This document shows positions 1-6,707 of a stretch of 8,499 nt of DNA, piece by piece. Positions within the stretch are counted from its first letter, which is position 1, and every line of letters begins with the position of its first letter. The notes under the pieces are model-generated. The model saw only the letters and a program-made list of their open reading frames with translations. It made no database searches and was not told the DNA's origin. Position numbers and translations under genes: made by a program. Source of the stretch: Actinomycetes bacterium (lineage in GTDB: Bacteria; Actinomycetota; Acidimicrobiia; Acidimicrobiales; Palsa-688); the NCBI GenBank assembly GCA_021827225.1, contig JAKAXG010000151.1, positions 1 to 8,499 of the forward strand, given 5' to 3'.

Positions 1-1
1 G

Positions 2-883
2 CGGACCGTCCTCGCCGGCCTGGCCCGTCCCGGAACTCCGGTGTCGCGCCTGCAGTGGGTCCAGCGCACCAGCACCGGCGGCGGTGCACCGCCGGCGGAC
101 CTCCCACCGCCGGCGGCGGGCCTCCCCCCGAGCGCCGCCGGGGGATCCGCTACGGCCTCCGGCAGCTACGCCCAGCTCGTCGACGACGTCAGCCACCAGG
201 TTCGCCGCCACGACACCTGGCTGGTCCTCGTGGTCGGCGGCGACCGGCGGTCGCGGGCTCCGACCCGGATGGAGACGCTCGACCGGGAGTTGCGGTTTCT
301 GGAGGGGCAGCTGCGCCAGGCCGGCCTGGAGCCGGGTCTCCCCTTGGATGGCGGCCAGCTCCGCTCCCTGGTCCGCACGGATGGCATGGCCGTCAAGGAG
401 GACTGGTCGGCGCTTCGGATCGACCGGGACTGGCACGCTACCTACTGGGTCGCCGAGTGGCCCCGTCTGGAGGTGGGCCCCGCCTTCCTGCAGCCGCTGC
501 TGGTGAGCGGGAGCAGGACAGCGGTGTCGGTGGTGATGGCGCCGGTGCCCACCGACCGGGCGCTGCGCGAGGTCCGCTCAGCGCGCACCGCCGACCTGGC
601 TGACGCCGCGCTGCGAGAGCGGGCCGGCTTTCTGAGCAGCGCCCGCCGGGAGAGGGAGGCTGAAGGCGTCGCCAGACGGGAGGGAGAGCTGGCGGAGGGA
701 CACGCCGAGTACCGCTTCAGTGGATATGTCACTGTCTCTGCCGGAAGCGAGGACGGGTTGGCCGTAGCCTGCTCGGAGGTGGAGCACGCCGCCCACGCCG
801 CCCGGCTCGAGCTGCGCCGACTGTACGGCCGTCAGGCCGAGGCGTTCACCTGGACCCGGCCGCTCGGACGGGGACTTCGGTGA
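2..883 (+). CDS. SCO6880-family T4SS-associated protein, C-terminal part (5' end outside window)
   Basis: The frame is open from base 2 to the TGA at 881-883 (293 codons). The GTG at 41 is probably internal, because the residues before it (around ARPGTPVSRLQWVQRT) already look like family sequence. Recognisable family features are the WVxEWPR-type segment near 430-465, an Arg/Glu-rich probable helical stretch at about 580-700, and a C-terminal RFSGYVTV...RRLYGRQAEAF...PLG block at about 712-875. SCO6880-type proteins of Actinobacteria are normally near 500 aa with two N-terminal membrane helices, so roughly the last 60% is present here. Their biochemical role is not established. They occur beside PrgI/VirB3-like and VirB4-like genes, which suggests an inner-membrane part of a T4SS-like machine. 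The next gene starts inside this one's stop codon (GTGA, 880-883), indicating translational coupling. A Pro/Ala-rich linker lies near residues 30-48 of the visible part. The family call rests on remembered sequence similarity, not a search. Confidence 0.72.
   Translation, partial: RTVLAGLARPGTPVSRLQWVQRTSTGGGAPPADLPPPAAGLPPSAAGGSATASGSYAQLVDDVSHQVRRHDTWLVLVVGGDRRSRAPTRMETLDRELRFLEGQLRQAGLEPGLPLDGGQLRSLVRTDGMAVKEDWSALRIDRDWHATYWVAEWPRLEVGPAFLQPLLVSGSRTAVSVVMAPVPTDRALREVRSARTADLADAALRERAGFLSSARREREAEGVARREGELAEGHAEYRFSGYVTVSAGSEDGLAVACSEVEHAAHAARLELRRLYGRQAEAFTWTRPLGRGLR
88..126 (+). repeat. Short imperfect tandem repeat encoding a Pro/Ala-rich linker
   Basis: The 11-mer ACCGCCGGCGG occurs at 88-98 and again at 106-116. 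Each copy is followed by a C-rich tail (to 105 and to 126), giving two imperfect units of 18 and 21 nt. In the reading frame of the surrounding gene they encode PPADLP and PPAAGLP, and a degenerate third unit PSAAGG follows. This looks like slippage-expanded, low-complexity linker sequence between two folded parts of the SCO6880-like protein. The 3-nt difference between units keeps the frame. Confidence 0.6.
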
Positions 884-2148
884 AGCCGCCTCCTGCCCAC
901 CGCGCCACCACGGCCCACTTGCAGGCCGTGTATCCCTTTGTCTCTGACGGGGCGCTTCTGCACCGCGGTCCGCTGATCGGCAGGGACCTGCTGGGCGGAG
1001 TGTTCTGCTTCGACCCCTGGGAGCTGTACCGGCTCGGTCGTATCACCAGCCCGAACGTCGTCGTGCTCGGCCAGCTGGGTCGGGGCAAGTCCACCTTCAT
1101 CAAGACCCTCGTATGGCGCCATCTGGTCTACGGCCGCCAGGCGTGGATCGTCGATCCCAAGGGGGAGTACGGGCCGCTCGCCGAGGCGTGCCGCTCCCGT
1201 CCGCTCGTCCTGGTACCGGGCGGCGGGCTGCGTCTCAACCCGCTCGAGGTGCCGGGCCGGCCCGACAGCACCGGGGACGCCGAGGGGCAGGTGCGATCCC
1301 GCCTGGAGCTGACGGCGTCGCTGCTGGCCTCGTCGCTGGGACGGCCGATCCGGCCCGAGGAACGTACCGCTTTGGAGCTGGCCGTCCGGGCGGCGTCGGG
1401 TCGGCGACCGCAGCCCACCCTGGGCGACGTGATCGACGCCCTGCTGGACCCCGAACCGGGGACGGCGGCGGCGGTGAGAACCGATCAGGAGGCGCTCGCC
1501 GCCGACGGCCGGGTGGTGGCCCTGGAGTTGCGCCGGCTGGCCTGCGGCGATCTGGCCGGAATGTTCGACGGTCCCACCACAGCCGGCATCGATCTCGACT
1601 CGGACGTGGTGGTCCTGGACCTGTCGGCGACGTTCGCGTCGCCGGCGCTGCCGCTCATCATGACCTGCGCTACCGCCTGGCTGCAGGCTTCGCTGGCCCG
1701 CCGGTCGGGGCGGAAGCGGCTGGTGATCGTCGACGAGGCCTGGGCCATCCTGGCCGACCTGGCCACCGCCCGGTGGTCACAGGCCACGTTCAAGCTCTCG
1801 AGGGCCCTGGGTGTCGCCAACGTCGTCGTCGTCCACCGGGTGTCAGACCTGCGGGCGGCCGGCGCCGACGGGTCCGCTCAGCAGAAGCTGGCCGACGGTC
1901 TCCTGGCCGATTCGGAGACCCGGGTGATCTTCGGCCAGCCGCCCTCCGAGGCGGCCGCCACCGCCGCCGTGCTGGGGCTGAGCCGGGCCGAGACCGAGCT
2001 GATCGCCCAGCTGCCGAGAGGGGTGGCGCTCTGGAAGGTGGGCAGCCGTTCGTACCTGGTCGAGCACGCCGTCGGGCCGGGGGAGCGGGCCCTCGTCGAC
2101 ACCGACTCGGCCATGGTGGACCCTCCCTTGGCGGAGGACGCCGGATGA
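880..2148 (+). CDS. Short VirB4-like T4SS ATPase (motor domain only)
   Basis: This 422-aa P-loop ATPase resembles the C-terminal motor domain of VirB4/TraC-type proteins, which power T4SS assembly or substrate transfer at the inner membrane. Visible motifs are Walker A GQLGRGKST (residues 64-72), the VirB4-like DPKGEYG just after it (92-98), Walker B VIVDEAWAI (282-290), and a late LLADSETRVIFGQ segment typical of the family. No membrane segment is evident. Typical VirB4 proteins are about 600-850 aa, and here the long N-terminal domain is absent. The nearest upstream in-frame stop is TGA 661-663 and no ATG, GTG or TTG lies between it and GTG 880, so the protein cannot be much longer. The start overlaps the previous stop (GTGA), and only a weak G-rich Shine-Dalgarno (near 868-874) precedes it. 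Its stop overlaps the start of the coupling-protein gene. It could alternatively be called an HerA/TraG-like ATP-binding protein, but the context favours VirB4. Confidence 0.85.
   Translation: MKPPPAHRATTAHLQAVYPFVSDGALLHRGPLIGRDLLGGVFCFDPWELYRLGRITSPNVVVLGQLGRGKSTFIKTLVWRHLVYGRQAWIVDPKGEYGPLAEACRSRPLVLVPGGGLRLNPLEVPGRPDSTGDAEGQVRSRLELTASLLASSLGRPIRPEERTALELAVRAASGRRPQPTLGDVIDALLDPEPGTAAAVRTDQEALAADGRVVALELRRLACGDLAGMFDGPTTAGIDLDSDVVVLDLSATFASPALPLIMTCATAWLQASLARRSGRKRLVIVDEAWAILADLATARWSQATFKLSRALGVANVVVVHRVSDLRAAGADGSAQQKLADGLLADSETRVIFGQPPSEAAATAAVLGLSRAETELIAQLPRGVALWKVGSRSYLVEHAVGPGERALVDTDSAMVDPPLAEDAG
2133..2138 (+). promoter_or_regulatory. Strong Shine-Dalgarno for the VirD4-like gene
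   Basis: GGAGGA ends 6 bases before the ATG at 2145 and lies inside the end of the VirB4-like gene. It supports choosing ATG 2145 as the start, although the reading frame is open much further upstream through the VirB4-like gene. Confidence 0.75.
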
Positions 2149-3830
2149 CCGGCCGCCCGGTGCGTTCTCCCACCGCGTCGGCGGACCCGGTCATCGTCGC
2201 CGTCCTGGCGGCGGCGTCCGGGGTGGCCGGCTGGATATGGGCCACGGGCGAGCTGGCCGGCTGGTCGGCGACCGGCCGTTGGCCCGACGTCGGGACCGCC
2301 GCCCTGGCCGTCGTGATCGGCCGTCTGCCCCACTTCCTCGGAGACCCCCGGCAGGCGTGGCCGGCGGCGGTACGGCGGACCATGCCGCCGGCCGTGGTGT
2401 TCTACCTGTGGGCCGCAGCGGGGCTGCCGGTGCTCCTCGCCGTCGCGCTGGCGGTGCGAAGGGTCGGCGGGCGGGGGCGGCCCCGCGGCGCGCGCTGGGC
2501 CGTCGGCTCCGACCTGCGGTCGCTTTGCGTCGGCTCCCCGGGCCGGACCGGCCGCCTGGTGGTGGGCCGCGCCGTCCCGGCGAACCGGCGGTCGACCCGG
2601 CGCCTGGTGGCCACCGAGACCCGGCACTCGCTCCTGGTGATCGGGCCCACCCAGTCGGGCAAGACCACGGGCCTGGCCATCCCCGCCCTGCTCGAGTGGC
2701 GGGGGCCGGTGGTGGCCACGTCGGTCAAGGACGACCTGGCCGGCTGCACCATGGGTTGGCGCTCGTCGCAGGGCCCGTGCGCCGTGTTCGATCCCACCCG
2801 CTCTTCCGGGGTCGGCCCGCTGTCACGGTGGTCGCCGGTCGGCATGTGCCGCACCTGGACCGAGGCGCAGAGGATGGCCGGTTGGCTGGTGGAGTCGACC
2901 CCCGGCCGCCGCGGGATGGCCGACGCCGCCTTCTGGTACACGACGGCGGCCAAGCAGCTGGCTCCGCTGATGCTGGCAGCCCAGCGCTCCGGTGGCGGCC
3001 TCTCCGAGGTGGTCCGCTGGACGGACTCGGGGGATTTCGACGAGCCCATCAGCCTCCTGGAGCTCTCGGCGGAGACGGACGCCGCGCTGGCGCTCTCCGC
3101 GTGCGCCGCCCGGGACGACCGGATCCGCAGCTCGGTCGCCACCACCTTGGAAACCGTCCTCGCGCCGTTCGAGGACCCGGTGGTGGCGTCGTCGACCGAC
3201 GGCTCGGACATCGACGTGGCGGCGCTGCTGCGCGGCCGCGGGACGCTGTACCTGTGCGGCCCCAGCCAGGAACAGAACCGGGTCCAGGGACTGTTCGCGG
3301 CGCTGGTGTCGACGGTCGTGGCGGAGGCCTTCCGCCTGGTCGCCGAGACCGCCCAGCCGCTCGACCCGCCGCTCCTCCTGGTCCTCGACGAGGCCGCCAA
3401 CATCGCCCCCATCCGGGACCTCGACACGTTGGCGTCCACCGGGGCCGGTGTGGGCATCCAGTTGGTGACCGTCTGCCAGGACCTGGCCCAGCTGGCCGCC
3501 CGTTACGACGCCGAACGGGCCCGTACCATCGCCAACAACCACCGGGCCAAGCTGCTGCTGTCGGGGGTGTCGGATCTGGGCACGCTCGACCTGGTCTCCG
3601 GGCTGGCCGGCGAGCAGCCCGTCCGCGAGGTGAGCTCGACCCACGACCTGCGCGACGGCCGGCGTACCCGCTCGACATCGACGGTCATGCGGAGGCTGGC
3701 GCCCACCGACGAGTTGCGGCGGACCCCGCCGGGGGAGGGGGTGCTCATCTACGGGCACCTGCCGCCGATCCGGGTGGAGCTGCGCCCGTGGTACCGGGAC
3801 CGGAACCTGAAGCGGCGGGCCGGTGCCTAG
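2145..3830 (+). CDS. VirD4/TraD-like type IV coupling protein (TraM-recognition domain ATPase)
   Basis: This is a 561-aa coupling-protein ATPase, which in T4SS links the substrate to the membrane channel. Two hydrophobic segments lie at about residues 15-35 and 82-104, followed by a basic stretch, so the motor faces the cytoplasm. Walker A is GPTQSGKTT (167-175), followed by the typical VVATSVKDDL strand-helix. A middle variable region contains an FDP segment. Walker B is LLLVLDEAANIAP (about 410-422), with the glutamine motif VTVCQD (442-446) after it. The C-terminal TIANNHRAKLLLSGV block matches TraG/TraD-type C-terminal domains. Length is normal for VirD4. The ATG overlaps the VirB4-like stop (ATGA) and has a strong Shine-Dalgarno. 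The frame stays open far upstream of 2145, but that stretch is an Arg/Gly-rich shadow of the VirB4-like gene. No relaxase is visible nearby, so whether the cargo is DNA or protein is unknown. Its stop overlaps the stop of the convergent gene. Confidence 0.92.
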   Translation: MTGRPVRSPTASADPVIVAVLAAASGVAGWIWATGELAGWSATGRWPDVGTAALAVVIGRLPHFLGDPRQAWPAAVRRTMPPAVVFYLWAAAGLPVLLAVALAVRRVGGRGRPRGARWAVGSDLRSLCVGSPGRTGRLVVGRAVPANRRSTRRLVATETRHSLLVIGPTQSGKTTGLAIPALLEWRGPVVATSVKDDLAGCTMGWRSSQGPCAVFDPTRSSGVGPLSRWSPVGMCRTWTEAQRMAGWLVESTPGRRGMADAAFWYTTAAKQLAPLMLAAQRSGGGLSEVVRWTDSGDFDEPISLLELSAETDAALALSACAARDDRIRSSVATTLETVLAPFEDPVVASSTDGSDIDVAALLRGRGTLYLCGPSQEQNRVQGLFAALVSTVVAEAFRLVAETAQPLDPPLLLVLDEAANIAPIRDLDTLASTGAGVGIQLVTVCQDLAQLAARYDAERARTIANNHRAKLLLSGVSDLGTLDLVSGLAGEQPVREVSSTHDLRDGRRTRSTSTVMRRLAPTDELRRTPPGEGVLIYGHLPPIRVELRPWYRDRNLKRRAGA

Positions 3831-4840
3831 GGGCGTTCCCGGCGGGCCCGGCTGGGGGCGACCCGGGGCGGCTCGCCGGGCATCTTCGGGTACACCGGCG
3901 GCCACGGGGCGTCGGCCAGTCCGTCCGCCGCGTCGCGGCGGGACATCTCCAGCAGCGGATCGAGGGAGTCGGCCGGCGCCCCGGCCCACGGGTCGCCTCC
4001 GCCGGCCAGGCGCTCCGGCACCGTGGCGAGGGTCAACTCGTCGGGGGCGATGCTGTCGAGCTCCTCCCAGCGGAACGGCGTCGAGACCTGGGCGCCGGCT
4101 CGGGCCCGGACCGACCAGGCGCCGAAGACGGTCTTGTGCGGGGCGTTCTGGTTGAAGTCCACGAACACCCGACGCCCCCGTTCCTCCTTCCACCACGCGG
4201 CGGTGACCAGATCCGGGCGGCGGCGCTCCAGCTCCCGGGCGACCGCTACGGCGGCGGCTCGCACGGTGATCGACGACCACTCCGGCCGGAGCCGCACGTA
4301 GATGTGCAGCCCCCGGCTGCCGGTGGTCTTCGGCAGTCCCTTCACCCCGAGTTCGTCGAGCAGCCGGCGGGTCTCGTCGGCCGCCTCCCTCACCATCTCG
4401 AAGGTGACGCCCGGCGAGGGGTCGAGGTCGATCCGCAACTCGTCGGCGTGGTCCGGGTCGGCGGCGTGGATCGGCCAGACGTGGAAGCCCAGGCAGGCCA
4501 GGTTCACCGCCCAGATCACGTGGGCGATGTCAGCCGCCACCAGCGCCCGCGACGGTGTCCCGTTGGGCGTCGACACCACAGTCGTCTCCAGCCACTCCGG
4601 TCTGTGCTCCGGCACCCGCTTCTGGAAAAAGGACGAGCCCGTGGCGCCGTTCGGGAACCTCTGCATGAGCACCGGGCGTCCGCCCATGGCCCTCATGATC
4701 GGCTCCTCCACCGCCAGGTAGTAATCCACCAGGTCCCGCTTGGTCTCCCCCCGCTCGGGGAACAGCACCTTGGCGGGGCTGGTGATGTCCACCTCTCGGC
4801 CGGCCGCCTCCACGGTGTCGCGCTCGACGGGCGCGCCCAC
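3827..4840 (-). CDS. Stand-alone LigD-type primase-polymerase (PolDom)
   Basis: This 337-aa member of the archaeo-eukaryotic primase superfamily matches the polymerase domain of bacterial NHEJ ligase LigD. Such enzymes add nucleotides (often ribonucleotides) to DNA ends and fill gaps. The N-terminus has the usual KVLFPERGETKRDLVDYY pattern (24-41). The metal-binding DLDP motif gives Asp138 and Asp140, SRGLH lies at 175-179, and the third Asp228 is in VFVDFNQN (225-232). HVWPIH (120-125) and the VSTPFRW segment also fit. All three catalytic aspartates are present. The roughly 60-residue tail with SLDPLLEMSRRD and PKMPGEPPRVAPSR is characteristic of actinobacterial stand-alone forms, such as the mycobacterial PolD1/PolD2 class, so it is not a truncated LigD. 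No ligase or nuclease domain and no Ku gene is in the window. The GTG start at 4840 has a strong Shine-Dalgarno and lies 3 bp after the doxX-like stop, so the two genes form an operon. Confidence 0.93.
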   Translation of the reverse strand: MGAPVERDTVEAAGREVDITSPAKVLFPERGETKRDLVDYYLAVEEPIMRAMGGRPVLMQRFPNGATGSSFFQKRVPEHRPEWLETTVVSTPNGTPSRALVAADIAHVIWAVNLACLGFHVWPIHAADPDHADELRIDLDPSPGVTFEMVREAADETRRLLDELGVKGLPKTTGSRGLHIYVRLRPEWSSITVRAAAVAVARELERRRPDLVTAAWWKEERGRRVFVDFNQNAPHKTVFGAWSVRARAGAQVSTPFRWEELDSIAPDELTLATVPERLAGGGDPWAGAPADSLDPLLEMSRRDAADGLADAPWPPVYPKMPGEPPRVAPSRARRERP

Positions 4841-4843
4841 CGG

Positions 4844-5383
4844 TTACGCCTCCCCTTCTTCCTCCGGCTTCTGGAGGGGCTGGTAGCTGGTGGCGAGCAG
4901 TCCGGCCGAGGAGGCGACGCCGAGCAGCGCCGCCAGCAGCCCCCACCGCAACCCGGAGCGGGACCGCCCCCGGCGGGCGTCGAGGGAGAACCGGCCCGGG
5001 CCCAGTGCGGCCATCACCGCGGCCACGGCCGCTACCACACCCGTGTACTCCCAGCCGCCCTTGAAGACGAAGAAGCCCTTGCCCCGGTGGTCGGTGCGCG
5101 CCGCGGTGGTCATCAGGCCGATACAGGCGGCTGCCGGCAGGGGGCTGGCGGCTCCGAGGGTGAGCATGGTCCCGGCGCCGAGCTCGGTCCCGGCGGCCAG
5201 CCGGGCGTGCAGGTGGGCCGGCTTGAGGCCGAGGGCGTCGAACCAGCCCGTGGTCCCCTTCAGGCCGCCCTTGCCGAAGACCTTGTTGTAGCCGTGGGCG
5301 ATGAGCATGGGACCGACGGTTAGGCGCAGCAACAGGGCGGCGGCGTCGGTGGGGCGGTCGTCCGAGCCGGTGGGGGCCTTCAT
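4844..5383 (-). CDS. DoxX-family integral membrane protein
   Basis: This 179-aa protein has hydrophobic segments at about residues 14-31, 60-79, 81-95, 113-128 and 147-165. The first four match the DoxX four-helix fold, including the early LLLRLTVGPMLIAHGYNKVFG block (17-37) and the GKGFFVFKGGWEY segment (101-113) before the fourth helix. DoxX proteins are small redox-associated membrane proteins. In mycobacteria one has been linked to a complex with superoxide dismutase and a thiol oxidoreductase, but the function here is unknown. After an Arg-rich loop (137-146) there is an extra fifth helix and an acidic EEEGE tail. ATG 5383 is preferred over the in-frame TTG at 5392, which adds only three residues. 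No clear Shine-Dalgarno precedes it, so leaderless translation is possible. It is the first gene of the operon with the polymerase, and the window shows no other redox gene. Confidence 0.83.
   Translation of the reverse strand: MKAPTGSDDRPTDAAALLLRLTVGPMLIAHGYNKVFGKGGLKGTTGWFDALGLKPAHLHARLAAGTELGAGTMLTLGAASPLPAAACIGLMTTAARTDHRGKGFFVFKGGWEYTGVVAAVAAVMAALGPGRFSLDARRGRSRSGLRWGLLAALLGVASSAGLLATSYQPLQKPEEEGEA
4849..4855 (-). promoter_or_regulatory. Shine-Dalgarno for the LigD-type polymerase gene
   Basis: Read on the minus strand this is GGGGAGG, 8 bases before the GTG at 4840 and inside the last codons of the DoxX-like gene. It supports the GTG start and independent ribosome loading on a shared transcript. 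Confidence 0.7.
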
Positions 5384-5423
5384 GCGGCCCAAACGTAGCT
5401 TGCCCCGGGACCACTAGCCTCGG
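5384..5423. promoter_or_regulatory. 40-bp divergent promoter region between the doxX-like and murT operons
   Basis: This is the only gap between the two divergent operons, so promoters for both must lie here or reach into the coding starts. On the minus strand TACGTT (5397 down to 5392) matches the actinobacterial -10 consensus TANNNT, and its last base is 8 bases upstream of ATG 5383. That spacing fits a leaderless doxX-like mRNA. On the plus strand TAGCCT (5415-5420) also fits TANNNT, but it is only 3 bases before GTG 5424 and is less convincing. No good -35 box is seen for either. These are motif matches only. Confidence 0.35.
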
Positions 5424-6707
5424 GTGATCGTGCTCCAGACGCAACCTTCCCCCCGATCGGCGTGGGCCGGCCCGGCTGGCCTGCCCCCCAGGACCCGGCT
5501 GGCTGCTGGCCTGGGCGCCACCGCCTCGGCGGTGTCGCGCCGCCTCGGTCGGGGAGGCGGGTCGGTCATCGGCGGCCGGGCCATCCTGGCCGTGGACCCC
5601 CGGGCACTGTCGCATCTGTCGAGCGGGCACGCGGTGGCGCTGGTGTCGGGCACCAACGGCAAGACCACCACCACCAGCCTTCTGGCCGCCGCCCTGGGCA
5701 CGTCCGGGCCGGTCGTCACCAACCTGCAGGGCGCCAACCTGCCGCCGGGTCTGGCCGCCGCGCTGGCCGCCGGGGCGCCCGGGGCGCCGGCTGCTCTGGA
5801 AGTCGACGAGGCCTGGCTGGCGCGGGTGGTGGGGGCGACATCGCCGCGCGCCGTCGCCCTCTTGAACCTCAGCCGTGACCAGCTCGACCGCAACAACGAG
5901 GTGCGCAGCCTCGCCGGCGCCTGGCGCCGGATCTTCATCGACCGGCCGGACCTGACGGTGATCGCCAACGCCGACGACCCCCTGGTCGTCTGGGGGGCCG
6001 GCCTGGCCGCCGACGTCCGCTGGGTGGGCGCCGGTCAGCCCTGGACCGACGACGCCGGCGGGTGCCCCCGCTGCGGGGGCCGCATCGACTTCGGTGACGC
6101 GGCGGGCGCCGGGTGGGTATGCGGCGAGTGCGAACTGTGCCGGCCGATGCTCGACGTCAGGCTCGAAGGGGGCCGCGTCGAGTGGCGGGACGGATCCTCG
6201 CTGCAGCTGGACCTCAAGCTCCCGGGCCGAGCCAACCAGGCCAACGCCACCATGGCGCTCGTGACCGCCGGCGTGTTCGGCGTCGATCCCGCCGCCGCGG
6301 CCGGTGCGTTGCGGGGCCTGACGGAGATAGTCGGCCGCTACGCCGTGGTCACGGTCGGGGGGGTGGAGGCCCGGCTCCTGCTGGCCAAGAACCCGGCCGG
6401 ATGGCTGGAGGTGTTCGACTTCCTCCAACCCGCACCCGGTCCGGTGGTCGTGGCCATCAACGCCCGCATCGCCGACGGTCGGGACCCCTCGTGGTTGTGG
6501 GACGTACCTTTCGAACGGCTGCGGGGCCGGCTGGTCGTCGCCACCGGCGAGCGCAGCCGGGACCTGGCCGTCCGGCTGCGGTACGCGGGCGTGGACCACG
6601 TCCACCAACCGGACCTGGTGGCGGCCATCGCCGCCGCCGGAGGCCCCCAGGTCGACGTGGTCGCCAACTACACCTCCTTCCAGCAGCTGAGGGCCCGGTT
6701 GTCATGA
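5424..6707 (+). CDS. murT: Lipid II isoglutaminyl synthase, Mur-ligase-like subunit MurT
   Basis: MurT (427 aa here) activates the alpha-carboxylate of D-Glu in the lipid II stem peptide with ATP. Ammonia supplied by its partner GatD then converts it to D-isoglutamine, at the cytoplasmic face of the membrane. The Mur-ligase P-loop is SGTNGKTTTT (75-84). A zinc-ribbon insertion typical of MurT has Cys214, Cys217, Cys233 and Cys236, with a further Cys239. The LPGRANQANATMAL segment fits the Mur-ligase central domain. The C-terminal MurT (DUF1727) domain carries INARIADGRDPSWLWD (345-360), whose aspartates include the one that pairs with the GatD active site. GTG 5424 gives about 22 residues before the conserved RTRLAAGLG start; GTG 5430 is the only other nearby in-frame start. 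No strong Shine-Dalgarno is present. The stop overlaps gatD (ATGA, 6704-6707), fitting an obligate heterodimer. Length is normal for the family. Confidence 0.95.
   Translation: MIVLQTQPSPRSAWAGPAGLPPRTRLAAGLGATASAVSRRLGRGGGSVIGGRAILAVDPRALSHLSSGHAVALVSGTNGKTTTTSLLAAALGTSGPVVTNLQGANLPPGLAAALAAGAPGAPAALEVDEAWLARVVGATSPRAVALLNLSRDQLDRNNEVRSLAGAWRRIFIDRPDLTVIANADDPLVVWGAGLAADVRWVGAGQPWTDDAGGCPRCGGRIDFGDAAGAGWVCGECELCRPMLDVRLEGGRVEWRDGSSLQLDLKLPGRANQANATMALVTAGVFGVDPAAAAGALRGLTEIVGRYAVVTVGGVEARLLLAKNPAGWLEVFDFLQPAPGPVVVAINARIADGRDPSWLWDVPFERLRGRLVVATGERSRDLAVRLRYAGVDHVHQPDLVAAIAAAGGPQVDVVANYTSFQQLRARLS

Noticed and set aside
41..883. GTG 41 as the true start of the first gene
   Set aside because: The frame is open to the window edge, and the residues just before the GTG continue family-like sequence, so the gene most likely begins upstream.
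1113..2144. Long in-frame upstream extension of the VirD4-like protein, giving 905 aa in total
   Set aside because: The extra part is an Arg/Gly/Ala-rich translation lying entirely over the well-supported VirB4-like gene. ATG 2145 has a strong Shine-Dalgarno and the usual 4-bp overlap, and the normal VirD4 N-terminal helices follow it.
2823..4280. Minus-strand open frame of 485 codons under the VirD4-like gene
   Set aside because: Low-complexity shadow frame. Its end also overlaps the polymerase gene in a different frame, and it has no family resemblance.
3827..4840. Polymerase gene as a truncated or broken LigD
   Set aside because: It has a proper start with a Shine-Dalgarno, a complete catalytic set and the C-terminal tail typical of stand-alone actinobacterial forms. 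No ligase remnant is found on either side.
2237..5323. Plus-strand open frame of 1028 codons
   Set aside because: It spans three real genes, two of them on the opposite strand. Its composition is low-complexity Arg/Gly/Pro/Ala with no recognisable motif, which is typical of stop-poor frames in very GC-rich DNA.
5384..5392. TTG 5392 as the start of the DoxX-like gene
   Set aside because: It adds only MGR before the ATG at 5383, would overlap the best -10-like motif, and has no better ribosome binding site.
4530..6608. Minus-strand open frame of 692 codons opposite murT
   Set aside because: It overlaps the polymerase, DoxX-like and murT genes, whose motifs are clear, and its own translation lacks domain-like features. 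It is a GC artefact.
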